A DNA stretch of 64,000 nucleotides from Pterois miles (taxonomy: Eukaryota; Chordata; Actinopteri; Perciformes; Scorpaenidae): positions 12,663,001 to 12,727,000 of the forward strand of contig CAMQGK010000144.1 in assembly GCA_947000775.1 (NCBI GenBank). Reading direction: 5' to 3'. The notes under the pieces are model-generated. The model saw only the letters and a list, made by a program, of their open reading frames with translations. It was not told the origin of the DNA and made no database searches. How positions within the stretch are numbered: the first letter of the stretch is position 1; every line of letters begins with the position of its first letter. Below are positions 11,966 through 23,472 of this stretch, piece by piece. The translations under genes and the position numbers were made by a program.

Positions 11966-13647
11966 TAAATATCACATTGACACAATAGTCCATGAACCTG
12001 ACCCCGGAAATATGTCCGTCGTGCCAATTTGGAGGGAAACATGTCTCATCGTGTTTTTTGTTTTAAAAGTCTATATCCCTAGTGTTGGAAAATGGTAGCA
12101 TTGCAGCAATGATAGCTTTCTATGTGCTTGCTCTCCTTTTTCATTCCTCCATCATTCTAATTTTTCCATGTTTTTTTTTTTTTGCCATTTTACATAAAGA
12201 TACAATATAAAAGAGAGTAATCAACACAGAATATCATAAAGTCATATATCATGGTAAAGCTTAGACTACAATCTATGCATCAGTCACACTGTCATGACAG
12301 TGAGGTCAAGCGACCTTTGACCTCCAATACTGTGATGGGGCAAATTCTGAATGCCATTGTTATGCCCTTATAACTAGCTTCATATTGATCCAATATGCTC
12401 ATAGATAGTTCCAGCATAAAGAGCACAAAGAGAGCTTTAAGATGATATATTATATGAATAACAATGACAACATTTCTTATCAGAATAAACGTAAATTTGT
12501 GAAATTTCAGAAATTTACATTACAACTCGGTAATAACATGGTAGCTGGTAGCATGGTAGCAGGGTAATAGTTTGATAATAAATAGGTAATAATAATTAAG
12601 TTTGAAATGTATGTACACAGCATCAGCTGTAGTAGAAGGCTTTCCAGGTAAAAAGTCACAGCATTAAACATAATTTGTACAGTATTACCTTGAAACAGTA
12701 AGGTAGGATGAATTACATGTGATTTAAAATGTATTATGTTGATAGTAGCCTATAGCAATGAGCAGTGATATATCACCTCATTATTATCAGGTTATTAACC
12801 CATTAATATCACCATATATTAAATATTGCACTGATACAACCATTTTATTGTTAGCAGGTTACCATATTGTTACCAGAATATTGCTATTCTTTACCACTTT
12901 ATAGATTTGCCTCGTTGCTATCTTTAAATATGTTTCCCTGTTTATTTTTGTCCCTTTATTACTCTGTTACATACATTTCAGCCAGATATACCCAACTAAA
13001 CTATTACCTTGCTATTACTTTGGTAGTTACACGGTATTACTTAATTATTACCGCTTTATTGTCGAACTGTTAACTCACTATTACCATGTTATTACTCAGA
13101 GTGTAAGTAAATATCGATACACGTGAGTATTGTGATATTATGTTTTGTGATTCTGTATCACTTCTTCAAAACGCTGTATCAATTTTTAATTAAACTCTTA
13201 AAAATCCACCCATTTGACGTCAGACCCAGCTCCTATTTGACTTTTCGTAGGTTGCAGCGGACTCAGTTTAAAAGCTGGTATGTGGCATAACATGAAACTA
13301 GAAAACCAAATGAATCCATCGATACCAACCACGTCATACTAGGTTGTTGAGAAGGAGTCTGAATAACGCTGCAAAGTTACACTAAAAGACATGCCCACTT
13401 CATGATAATCACATGCCGTATCAATGTGTTATTTTTGCCTATTCTAAAATGATGTATTTGTGGTGTGTTCGTAAGGCTATGACAGCTTTCCTCGAATTTA
13501 ATTTAAAAAATTGCAATATATCACCTTGCTTACAGTATTTCAAAATATTGACTCGTTACCCCTGTATCATGACACGTATCGTATCACCAGATTCTTGCCA
13601 ATAAACAGCCCTAGTTATTACTGAGCTGTAATGTAAAGTGCTACCAA
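11966..13647. mobile_element. DNA inserted in the Tc1-like copy, including TATCG-type MITE sequence
   Basis: This separates two collinear Tc1-like segments. It contains GGTAATA/TTACC-rich sequence (about 12500-13110) and a TATCGATAC/GTATCGTATC-type segment (13085-13613) related to 34355-34690. I cannot resolve the individual element borders. Confidence 0.4.
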
Positions 13648-13745
13648 CATAAGCATTCAAGCCCTTAACTCAGTACTTTGTTGAATCACCTTTGGCAGCG
13701 ATCACAGTCCTGAGTCTTCTTGGGTATGTCGCAACAAGCTTTGGA
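13648..13745 (+). mobile_element. Tc1/mariner-like element, continuation (truncated)
   Basis: The stretch ataagcattcaagcccttaa, then actttgttgaatcacctttg and gcagcgatcacagtcctgag, is the segment that follows the 11774-11965 end in intact fish Tc1-like elements. It encodes the degenerate start of the repressor/transposase region and then loses similarity. Confidence 0.6.
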
Positions 13746-14088
13746 TTTAAGTTCTTGTGGGAAGGTATAAATGCATGAATCAGTTTTTAAATGATCCCTG
13801 CCAGTGTGACAGACAGCAGCACTGCAGTTTATTGATATCACTTTTGATAATTCAATCTTCTATCAGACTATTACAGTATATTAGCATTAAAGGACATCAG
13901 GAACACTAAATTCATCTCAGTAGCATTTGTTTCAATCATATACTGTAAGAACCAATATTTCTAAACTGTGAAAATACATTTTGAGAGCCTGTTGTGTGTT
14001 TATTTTTTAATGTGGAACCTGTATTTTGTCGGTTATGATTAATTATAATGTATAACATTGTTGTCTTTTACAGGTCATCAAACATCAG

Positions 14089-14126
<38 letters not shown>

Positions 14127-14127
14127 G
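14089..14127. repeat. (TTG)n microsatellite
   Basis: About 13 TTG units. Confidence 0.95.
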
Positions 14128-14243
14128 AGTGTGTACTTGCATGTATGTGTGTGGGTGTGTTCGATGTATCAGCTTCCTCCCTGTATAGAAACCAGAGCTT
14201 TGGCTTCCTCTGTCTCTACAACCTGACTCCATGCTCACGTTCA

Positions 14244-14280
<37 letters not shown>
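14244..14280. repeat. (AC)n microsatellite
   Basis: About 18 AC units followed by ATATATAT. Confidence 0.95.
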
Positions 14281-14289
<9 letters not shown>

Positions 14290-14404
14290 GAAAGACACAT
14301 ATACGGTGCACAGGATCATTATATTACCTTTTCAGCACCGTGGCCATGAAACATTCAGCGGTAGACTTGTCTGATCAGCAGTAGCTGCTGTTGGGTCATG
14401 GGGT

Positions 14405-14405
<1 letters not shown>

Positions 14406-14444
<39 letters not shown>
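14406..14444. repeat. (AC)n microsatellite
   Basis: About 19 AC units. Confidence 0.95.
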
Positions 14445-14446
<2 letters not shown>

Positions 14447-14929
14447 TCAGCACTCTGTTTTCTGTGTGCAATAGTACATGTGAGCTGTAGTTTCCATAGT
14501 ATTTAGTCATTAGATGAATAATTCTGAGCCGTAAACAAAGCTGGTATCTTCTGGACCTTGTGATCTTTTCCATCTGACTACCTTTCCTTCAGCTCATGTG
14601 ATTCTTACTTACATGTACAGTATTACAGTGTTTCATTTGCATTTCAGTGACAAGAAGTTCTTAAAAATCCCCAAATTTTAGTTGTATTCAGAAGACAAAA
14701 TGAGATCTTGCACATGAGTTTTGCGTAACATCAACAACATTTTAGACTGACTTTTTGTGTCATAGTTTACTTGAAGGAAAAAAACACGTGTTTGGAAGAG
14801 TCTTGCACTTTACCAAGTGTTTCATGTAGATTAGATGGTAAATCTGTGACATATTTGCAGTGGGTGTAACTATATACAAGACTGACGGCCACCGACAGCA
14901 CCACTTGGAACCGCTATCTGCCTCGTCTC

Positions 14930-15370
14930 AAGGTCCAATTCACAAAAGATATGGCGCTAATGATATTACAGCTGAATGCAAGTTACCCCTTTTTTTGCAT
15001 TTGATTGCAATTATCGACGAGCTACAGGTGCTAACCAACGAGATGCAGAGGTATTCCTCAAAATTTCTAAATGTAACAATAAGCAACTTTGGGATCTAAT
15101 GTCCCAGTCTGTCAGTGCTTCACTTACAATCAACTCTCTGAAGACTCTAATAATTAATTTCACTGTAACTGCATGTGGCAATTAGCGCTGATCTTTTTGA
15201 AGTGGACTGTTTTTGCAGTGAGACTCATTTCAATAGGAGGTGGCCAATTTTGCACCAAATGTCTGCATATTACCTAATTAAAATACAGTATGTACAAATA
15301 GCACAGGAGCACCAAGACGCTATTTGCTTGGCAGGGCAGTTAGGGGTGCATTTCATCCTTTGTGGGTACT
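14930..15370 (+). repeat. Diverged relative of the 2882-3630 MITE
   Basis: Shared blocks include ctcaaggtccaattcacaaa, gctaatgatattaca, gcacaggagca with the following ctatttgcttgg, and tttcatcctttgtgggtac. The terminal repeats are not preserved. Confidence 0.5.
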
Positions 15371-15924
15371 TTGAGGATTAAGTGGTTTCGCTTGGAGGAC
15401 GTGTGCCATACATGTGCAGTAGGTGCTGAGTCGGTGCCCTTGTAGCACGGTCATAAGAAATTGGAGGTATAAGGATGTCATATAGTTATATAAAGAGAAC
15501 TGGATACAGTATTGCAGGTGGGTTCCTGTTCAGTCCTATGACAGATGCTCAGAGGTGCATAAAGCCAAAATGGCATGGCACTTTTCCTGGGTGTGGCTGG
15601 GTCCTGCTTGGTGCATATGGCAAAAAAGTTTTCTAGCTTCTTGGTTTGGTAGTGGTTTTCCTGTTTGGCCTGCCTGCGAGCTTCTGCTCAGCCCATAGAC
15701 TTTACATTGTGATGATGTCTCAGATGTTTAAAATGGGTTTTCTTGCCTTGAGGAAAGTTTTACAAATATAAAACTTTAACAGAGTCAAAATTGGCAATGG
15801 TAGTCTATTGGGTAAATGCTTTTTGGACAGCAGGGGGATTTTTTTGTTGCAATACCATGGAGTGGCGGCTGGAAAAAATTAAAGCAAGGCTGAGCACCGT
15901 ATCCTGGTCTTCTTGAGTCTAAAG

Positions 15925-16166
15925 AAGAGCATGAGCTTAGTACTGTCACCTCACAGCAAGATGGTTCTGGGTTTGAACCTGCTGGCCTGCATGGGGCCCT
16001 TCTGTGTTTTGCATGTTCTTCCCATGTTAGCGTGGGTTCTCTGTGGGTTCTCTGTGGGTTCTCTGCGGGTTCTCTGGCTTCATGCAGATTTGGTTAGTTG
16101 TTGGCTCTATGGTTGTCTGTCAACTGCAACCATGTAAAAGATGAGCAGTTACAGATAATGGATGAA
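15925..16166 (+). mobile_element. Degenerate V-SINE-like element with internal 11-bp expansion
   Basis: It contains cacctcacagcaagatggtt, a B-box-like GGTTTGAACCT, the central gttttgcatgttcttcccatgt block and the tail ttacagataatggatgaa. These are the order and motifs of the larger minus-strand copy at 43283-43605. The gtgggttctct motif is repeated three to four times at 16032-16075. Confidence 0.65.
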
Positions 16167-16348
16167 TTGTAAGACTTGTGGTTTCAGAGATACAGACTGC
16201 TGTAGGGCATACAGAATAAGATATCTGTATCCGTACAGAAACAGATACTCAGATGGGGTGTGTTGTATATTCTAATGATATTAATAGTTGTAATTCACTT
16301 TTGTATTCTGGAATATTGAATGTCAGATTTGAGAGTTTTTCTTAAAAC

Positions 16349-16354
16349 TTTATT
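16349..16354 (-). terminator. Possible poly(A) signal of the candidate minus-strand gene
   Basis: Minus-strand AATAAA lies about 340 bases past the end of the longer open frame of the putative last exon. The downstream GU-rich element is weak, so this is tentative. Confidence 0.3.
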
Positions 16355-16688
16355 GCATGTTTAAGAAACAAATTCACAAAAACAACACTGCATGCAAAGA
16401 ACAGAGGGAACACCTGTCATGTCATTAATTTATACATTTAGGTAAATATCTAAATTCATTTATCACATAGGTTAAAATTTGTCTTGGATTTATCGATAAC
16501 AGAGAAAACAACAAACAACAAACAAGGTGCATTAAAAAACAAAGTCTTGTTGAGAGTGATGTCAGCCCTGATTGCGTGAAATGAAAAAATGAAAAACAAA
16601 GAATGAATAAAAGTTCCACTCTGGTGAACAACCACAAAAAAAACACCCAGGTAGCCCCTTAAAATGGTAGCTTAAGTTATTTTTGTCT

Positions 16689-16994
16689 TTAAGAAACTCT
16701 CATGTCATCCTCTCCTGATGGGCCGCACATCAAGCCAGCATCGTCCTCCATCATCCTCAGTGACACAGCTGCCTGTCCAAACTGGAATAATCTGAATGAA
16801 CTTTTCCACTGGAGGGGCGATGATCCCATGTCGCTGTGAGAACTGTAACTGGGTGGGTAGCTTGCGGACGGCCAGGGCTCGAGGGTCAGCTGACACGTTT
16901 TATACTTCGTTTGTGTCTGAGACAGCTCGGGACGCATTTCTTCTCCGACTTGGCGGCGGGCGATGTGGGGGCCGGAGCTGCAGAGCCCTGCTTC
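16689..16994 (-). CDS. Candidate last exon of an unidentified minus-strand gene
   Basis: The minus strand shows a good acceptor (TTTCTCTCCCTGCACAG) at 16995, followed by GC-rich sequence unlike the AT-rich surroundings. Two frames remain usable. One is open for 101 codons to TAA at 16689 and ends in GEDDMRVS. The other stops at TGA 16886-16888 after a basic tail (KSEKKCVPSCLRHKRSIKRV). Which frame is used depends on the phase of the upstream exons. I do not recognise the product. It could also be a non-coding spliced transcript. The exon model is supported only by splice signals and base composition. Confidence 0.3.
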   Translation of the reverse strand, partial: EAGLCSSGPHIARRQVGEEMRPELSQTQTKYKTCQLTLEPWPSASYPPSYSSHSDMGSSPLQWKSSFRLFQFGQAAVSLRMMEDDAGLMCGPSGEDDMRVS

Positions 16995-17624
16995 CTGTGC
17001 AGGGAGAGAAACCAGACACAGAGGCAGAGAAATGAGAGGAGGAAGTGTGACTGAGTGTTTGTTCTGGCAGTGACACGAAAGTATTCAATTATTAATCGCG
17101 GACTCCTATGGCCTCTTCTGATAGAACCATTGGTGTGATCACAGTCCAGTCTGGGGCAGCCAAGAAGACCAGCACAAATTATTATCCTCCCTCATGGCAT
17201 CAATAATTTAATAACAGTAATCAGCTTGATGGATGGACACATAACTCTACACGCATGTCAACTCTGAGTCATTATTCCTGAGGAATCAATGCTTGTTAAA
17301 ACATTAGTTTACTAAAATTAATGTTACGAGCCAGCTCCCACATCTCTACTGATCTCTTCTGTGTCTGTTCAATATATAGAAAATATATTAAAGGGGATCT
17401 ATACTCAATTTCAAAATTCATATGTTATTCCTATGGTCTACGACTGCTAAAATAATAGACAACGAATAGGAGAGATCTTCTAGATGACACTGAGAAATTG
17501 CCTCATTTTTGGAGGAGGACATTACTTTTTTTTGCATAAAGTTATGACTTTATACTCGTAATATTCTGACTTTTTTTTCTTAAAATAGTATGGCTTTATT
17601 CTCAGCACTGGATTTATTCTCAGC

Positions 17625-18560
17625 TGTGGATGACTGATGGGCTGCCACTAGGCACCGGATGAGACCAATGCTTTCACTTGTGGGCTCCTGCTCTTAGCTT
17701 TCAAACCGGAGCCAACATGGCGGCTCGTTTGGAGTCTAGAATGGATTTCACCGAAATGTGTTTCTAAAAACATTAGAGGTGAAAAATAAGTTGTGCAGTT
17801 AATGAATCTGTCTTAATTTTAGATTGACAATGGTAAGTTTAAAAGTGTCTCTGGAGTTTCCAGAGGCAGTGAGTCATGCAGGAACCCCCTGATTTGCACA
17901 AAGTAGCCTAGACAGACAGATTCTGTGGACACACTATTATAGTACAGTACGTGTCCAAAGGGCACTTTTGGACACAGGGGTTCGCCTTGTACTTCCAGTA
18001 CTGGAAGCTTGACGGACTACCCGATTGGTCGAATGCTTTCACTGGTGGGCTGCTACTCCAAGCTTTCAAACTGGAACCAACATGGCGGCTCATTTGGAAA
18101 CCTTTTTCTCATACAGTATATTACAAAAATAGTTCACATTTCAAAATGAAACATTTTATACAAGAAATAAGTCATGCAGCTGCTGAAATTGTCATCATTT
18201 TAGATCAACCATATTTAGTTTCAAAGTTTTTCAAGAGTTTCCAGTGGCAATAAGTTATATCCTAGAAGTAACCCAGACCTCAACTTCATGCAAGTAAGGA
18301 ATGGGCAATGTGACGGTCCGTCTCTCGAAATGCAACGCTATGCTACCAGAATGCATTGCACAGCTGCTTACATAGATGTTGGAAAGCACTGAAATGCCGG
18401 ATCATGATAGATTTTTTGATGAGGGATCTGCCTCGCTTCCTAGAAATGAACACTTGATTGGCTGCAACCACACACTAGGCACCAGATTAGGCAGATTCTT
18501 TCATTTGTGGATTGCTGCTCCCAGCTACGAGATTGCATTACACTGCTGCTTACAGACAAT
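17625..18560 (+). repeat. Diverged tandem duplications of a roughly 350-bp unit
   Basis: Blocks at about 17640-17890, 17985-18260 and 18440-18530 share gcaccggatgagaccaatgc/gattggtcgaatgctttcac, tttcactTgtgggctgctcc, the ctttcaaactggaaccaaca segment with ATGGCGGCTC, and gagtttccagaggcagtgag. Similarity is partial, so these are old duplicates or copies of one repeat. Confidence 0.55.
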
Positions 18561-18826
18561 GAATGGGAAGTGTGGAAAGGACAGATCCTGTAGACACGGA
18601 CTACCAGTCTTGTTTAGTGACAATCAAAAGGAGACAAAGGAGATAGGCTACATTTGTTAGACACAAGAAGGGGAGACATAGCAGTAAACAACAGTACAGC
18701 ATTGAGACAGTGGGTCTTTGTGATTATATTAAACACTATATATTAACATTTGTGCCAACTTATAAAAGTGCCAGTGTTAGTTTTTGGCTACAAGTTGCAG
18801 GTTAGTGCAGAAGAATTGTTCCTCAC

Positions 18827-19050
18827 CTGGCGGCAGCAGCAGCAGCGGCAGCCTCTCTGTTCCTGACCTGCTTCATCACTTTCAGCATGCGACAGATCTG
18901 TCTCAGGGTCATCTTCGGAGCGTGGCATGCCAGGCGGGGCCGCGGAGTGCAGCGAGGGCCCCGGTATGTGAGGAGCGACAGGTAGTTGCCTCCTCTGGGT
19001 CCTTTGCCAAACAGCTGCAGGGGCGGAACACTGGCATAGCAGGATGCAAA
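18827..19050 (-). CDS. Candidate internal exon of an unidentified minus-strand gene
   Basis: On the minus strand this 224-bp GC-rich block has an acceptor (CTCCCTCCATGACTCCCAG) and a consensus donor (CCAG then GTGAGG). Two frames are open throughout. One reads VPPLQLFGKGPRGGNYLSLL, then MTLRQICRMLKVMKQVRN and an alanine run; it continues into the next candidate exon in the frame that ends at 16886. The other is acidic (SEDDPETDLSHAESDEAGQE) and continues into the long frame that ends at 16689. I cannot identify a family. The first frame looks the more protein-like, but this is a judgement by eye. Confidence 0.35.
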
Positions 19051-19429
19051 CTGGGAGTCATGGAGGGAGGAGAGAGACGTTTGTCACAGTGATCTGCTGC
19101 ATTGATAAATTAGATATGTACATATATACACAGATATATAATATACATGCATGTCCACACACATACATACTGTAAATAGGCAAAACTAAATGAGTGTGCT
19201 TCTAACTAACTAAAACTTCTAACTTTAAAAGCATCATGCTGTAGTTATTTTTCCATGTGGTCCTAAACTTCCTCTGTACAACCAAAAACATAAAAATAGC
19301 CAATACAGTCTTGCAGCAGTTCATGAAATAATCCCGAAACTGAATCTACTTGATTGATATACAATTAATTTCATGTCACTCAGCATGACTTTCAACAATG
19401 TATTTTACGTGTTTTCCTATGAATGTCCA

Positions 19430-19900
19430 GCAGCATGTGATACGCATGCCAACTTCAGCTCCAGTCCTTTCGAAATAAAACTACTTAGATAGGTTGAGGA
19501 ATAGGTTGAATTGGATAGGTTTAGGCAACAAAACAACTTAGGTTTAGGAAAAGATGGCAATTTGGGTTAAAATAACACCCTAAGTGTTGTAACGTAAGTA
19601 CAGAAGTTATGTGACGAAAACAACTTAATGGGCTTTAAAATCACTCTGGAACTGAACTTTAAGTACGGAAGTTACGTGACAGATAAATCTACTTTGACTA
19701 GATGTTTCACATCGGACACAAACACAGCAGTCTCCTGGGTGGAAGTCCTGTGTTTTTTGACCCACCCATCCACCCCGACCTCCTCTCTACACAATGATCA
19801 CGAAAAAAAATGTGAAATTGTTGTCTGTGTACAAGAATCAGTACATTACATTTCGTGACTATATCACAACCTGCTGTGCAACTTAGCTGAAAAACCACAT
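19430..19900 (+). repeat. Interspersed repeat shared with 46280-46640 and 57850-58200
   Basis: Shared blocks are aatgtccagcagcatgtga, ggtttaggaaaagat with gggttaaaataac, and cctgtgttttttgacccacc with catccaccccgacctcctc. It is non-coding and common in fish. The class is unknown. Confidence 0.6.
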
Positions 19901-20339
19901 GTGCATTATATTTTATGTATTATAAATAATGTATAAATGCAGTTTGTAATGGTGCACTGACATAAACCCTACATGTGTACAGTGAATAATGTACTGTCTG
20001 CCTCTTTACGCCAAATGTAATGTTCTGCTTTTACACCCGTCATTTGTTACTCAGGATATAATCTGACAACTTGTGCATCATGGGAAATACAGATAATTAC
20101 TTAATTACAGATTAGCTATTATTGGCCTTCCAGCGTGTTAATCTACTAGAGCGTAGCTGGATACTGTATCTGCAGCAGAGCAGAATGAGGCTGTGTGAAC
20201 AGTCAGTCTCTGCTGTGTGCTGCTGTCATTCACACATTGGATACACACACACTGCTACACACATGTCACACCATTTTAATTAGTGTATGATCTACTGTCT
20301 TCCTCTTTCAGAGTTAAATACCCGCTCCATCAGAAACCC

Positions 20340-20340
<1 letters not shown>

Positions 20341-20401
<61 letters not shown>
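20341..20401. repeat. (AC)n microsatellite
   Basis: About 30 AC units. Confidence 0.97.
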
Positions 20402-20402
<1 letters not shown>

Positions 20403-20640
20403 AGGAGCAAGCACACAAAGACAATGCAGTTGTACAGATTCATTTACATGACTGAAACTTGATCATGTAGATTTACCCACCAACGGTTGTGTACACATTC
20501 ACACGCACATTTTTTCACACACATGGACACAATAGCTGGCCCAGTATGTTGAAGTTGTCAAGCAGTCTACAATATCAATATTACTTTCAATTAATGCAAC
20601 TGGTTACACATACAAAAAACTTCATTTTTTAGTATAAGGA

Positions 20641-20905
20641 TGGACCCCTTACCCCAATCCTTACCTTATCCCTAACCATCACAATTAAATCCCTTACCCC
20701 AACCCTTACCCTAACCCCAACCCTAATCTATCTATCTATCTATCACAACTAAATGCCTTACCCTAACCCTAACTATAACCATGACAACTAAATGCCTTAT
20801 CCAAACCTTACCCCAGCCCTTACCCTAAACCTTACCCCAACCTCAACTATCACAACTACATACCTTACCCCAACCCTTACCTTAACCCTAACCAAAACAT
20901 AATTA
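20641..20905 (+). repeat. Telomere-like CCCTAA/CCCCAA degenerate array
   Basis: The plus strand is packed with CCCTAA, CCCTTACC, CCCCAACCC and CCTTACC variants, broken by a recurring cacaactaaatgccttaccc spacer and one (TCTA)n run. The CCCTAA orientation would point a telomere 5' end toward the left of the window. Confidence 0.8.
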
Positions 20906-20932
20906 TAATCATCCATACTTACATACCATGTA

Positions 20933-20936
<4 letters not shown>

Positions 20937-21011
<75 letters not shown>
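20937..21011. repeat. (TC)n followed by (AC)n compound microsatellite
   Basis: About 23 TC units run directly into about 14 AC units, adjacent to the telomere-like array. Confidence 0.97.
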
Positions 21012-21016
<5 letters not shown>

Positions 21017-22739
21017 CTTACAGGGACGACAGTAGCCATGGAAGTGTTTGTGCCTTGTGGTAAAGAAATAATCATCAGAATGGGGACCGTTGCCTTCTTA
21101 TACATTCGGACAAGACCAGGCCAGATGATAGGCCAATCATTTTTCAGGAGACAACATAACCCCGCCTACTTCCCAGCCTCCTCACACACAGGTTGCTTCA
21201 GGTTACACAGACACTGACACGCGGTGTATTATTGAGGACTCTTTTGTTATGCAGGGTATATTTAGAAGCAGCTGTAATTCTGGGAATGAAGGGAAAAAGT
21301 AGGTGAGCACGATAACTGAGAGAGGAAAGCTTGGAGGAGAAACGGATATCAAGAAAGAAGAGAGAGACGATAAAAGAGGGGAGGAGAAAAAGACAGTGAT
21401 GGGGAGAAAAAACAGGTGTACAACAAAAGACAGGGCGAGGACTGGAAGCAGGCGTCATACAGTGTAAGGTGACATTTCAGAACAATGTGATGCATCGGTG
21501 CGTTACATATCGTCAATCAGTACAATATTACTCATCACTGATGGGAAGAGACAATAAAGGTGAGATGCAGACTCGCTGTGATGTGTTTCTAATTTGTAAA
21601 GAAAAGAAACAGGAGAAGGGTTGACCTGTTGTCACAACACGTTATGCAAATACACTGACCTTGGTTTCAAGATGTAATTGAGATACTACACGACAGGCAG
21701 GCAGGCGTGTATAAAATGAAATTTAAAAATTTAAATTTATTTATAAGTTTCCTGAGAGAACAATGTCATTTGGTACAAAGTGTTGGGGAAATGCTGTACT
21801 TCTAGACCAGTGGTTACCAAACTTGTTTGCTCATATCCTAAAAACAAGGCAGTGTCTACTTGTAGACCCTTATCCCAGAATAATATGGCCTCAGTGCCGT
21901 GAGCAGTTCAAACAGAGTGACTTTTTGTTTGAAGACTTTTTATAGGCCTGAGGAGGTAAAAGTACCCAGTGTTGAACAAGAAAAACAGCTTAATTTTTTT
22001 TTTTAAAGGTCCTTTCTTATTTCTTTAATCATCTTGTGACCCCTCAGATTTATCTTGGGACCCCTCATTAGGTCCCGACTCCCATATTGTGAACCACTAC
22101 TTAACATCTGTGGCAGTCGAGGTTAATTAGTTGTGTTGAGTTTTGTTTTACCAATGAATTTATTTGAAGGAAAAGCTCTAACCCAAGCAAATATTCATTC
22201 ATTATTAATTCACAAACACCATTATTTTCCATATATGTTGAACTGTATTGTGATTGTTTTGTATGTTCAACTGATGTGCTGTGCACTGACTAAAACACTC
22301 AGTCACTCTCTCCATTTCCTCTAGAAACATACTGTAGTATCAAATCCCATTACACAGCAGCCGCTCTCTAAGAAGTGAAAGGAAACAAGGAGCCAGCAAA
22401 ATAAAGTTAGATTTTGTGACTTTTGTTCAATAATGCAAACATAAAAATAACACAATAGTCGTTAATGTTTTACATGGTATAAATGCGATTCAGTTTTATC
22501 TGCTCAAACGGTGGAAATGTAGAACCCTGTTTGTTACCTGCTCATGCATCTTGGACAGATTGGGCAGCTGTCCAAAACTAAATGCAAGAAGCACTCAAGA
22601 CGTATTGGAATCCAAATGCTGAGACCACCTCTAAGGTTAACGGTGCATTTATGTTGGAACCAAACAAAAGGAAATATGTGTTTCTAGCCTCATGGTAGTA
22701 ATCCAAGTTTCTTAGTTTTTCTGGTGAAACTGGTTTCTT

Positions 22740-22975
22740 TTCTTTGTGGTGACTGTGGCTCAGAGGTAGAGTGGATCACCCACCAATCGGACGGTCGATC
22801 CCCGGCTCCTCCAGTCAAAGTGTCCTTGGACAAGACACTTAACCCCAAACTGTCCCCAAAGGTTGTGCCACCGGTGTGTGAATGTGTGACTGAATGGGTG
22901 AATGCTGACATGTACAGGTAGTGTAAAGCTCTTTAAATGGTCAGAAGACTAGAAAGATGCAATATAAATGCAAAC
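22740..22975 (+). mobile_element. tRNA-headed SINE-like repeat
   Basis: The block tgtggctcagaggtagagtg looks like a pol III A-box region and ggtcgatccccggctcctcc like a B-box. These are followed by gtccttggacaagacactta, gggtgaatgctgacatg and gtaaagctctttaaatggtc. This is the order of a widespread fish repeat. Confidence 0.65.
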
Positions 22976-22997
22976 AAAGTATTAGCTATTTTTGATA

Positions 22998-23472
22998 TTA
23001 AAGAGGACCTATTGTGCTTCTTTGCTTTTTCCCTTTCCTTTAGTGTGTTATATAGTGTTTACAAGTTGCAAAGTCTACACCAAAGGGAGTAACTCCCCCC
23101 CCCCACAGAGACACTGCTCCTGCACTACCTGAAACACCTCGACTGAAGTCCTGCCTTTTCTTCCGCAACGTGGTGATGTCACCAAGTAACACATTTGCAT
23201 AATACCTGCCTAGCAGCCAGTCTGGTACACCCTCAAACAAAGCTAGTTAGAGTGGAGCTGGACAGGAGTCCGAAAAGTTTGGCTCAGTTAATCAGTCAAA
23301 ACAGTGGTCCAGCTGACCAATCAGAGCAGACTGGGCTTTTTGGGAGGGTGAAAAGAGGTGTATTAAGGTGTAAGTAAACCGCATTTTTTTATTTTTATTT
23401 TTTTAACATTAAAGCATGTAAACATACATACAAGTATGAACCTAAACATAAGCGTTAATACATCCTCTTTAA
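22998..23472. mobile_element. TTAA-flanked MITE (piggyBac-like or Kolobok-like)
   Basis: Left end TTAAAGAGGACCTATT and right end (as its complement) TTAAAGAGGATGTATT form inverted repeats with TTAA at each tip, the target of piggyBac and Kolobok elements. A second copy is at 35354-36590. The interior is non-coding. Confidence 0.6.

Larger units (their letters stand above)
8870..16320. other. Intergenic repeat-rich region, no gene seen
   Basis: Between the csnk2a2 poly(A) site and the candidate minus-strand gene I find microsatellites, a LINE fragment, a split Tc1-like element, TATCG-type MITE pieces (about 13085-13613), a copy related to the 2882 MITE (about 14930-15370) and a V-SINE-like copy (about 15925-16166). 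No exon is supported. Confidence 0.65.

Noticed and set aside
20641..20905. A true chromosome end
   Set aside because: The repeat units are heterogeneous with spacers, and ordinary single-copy and repeat DNA continues on both sides.
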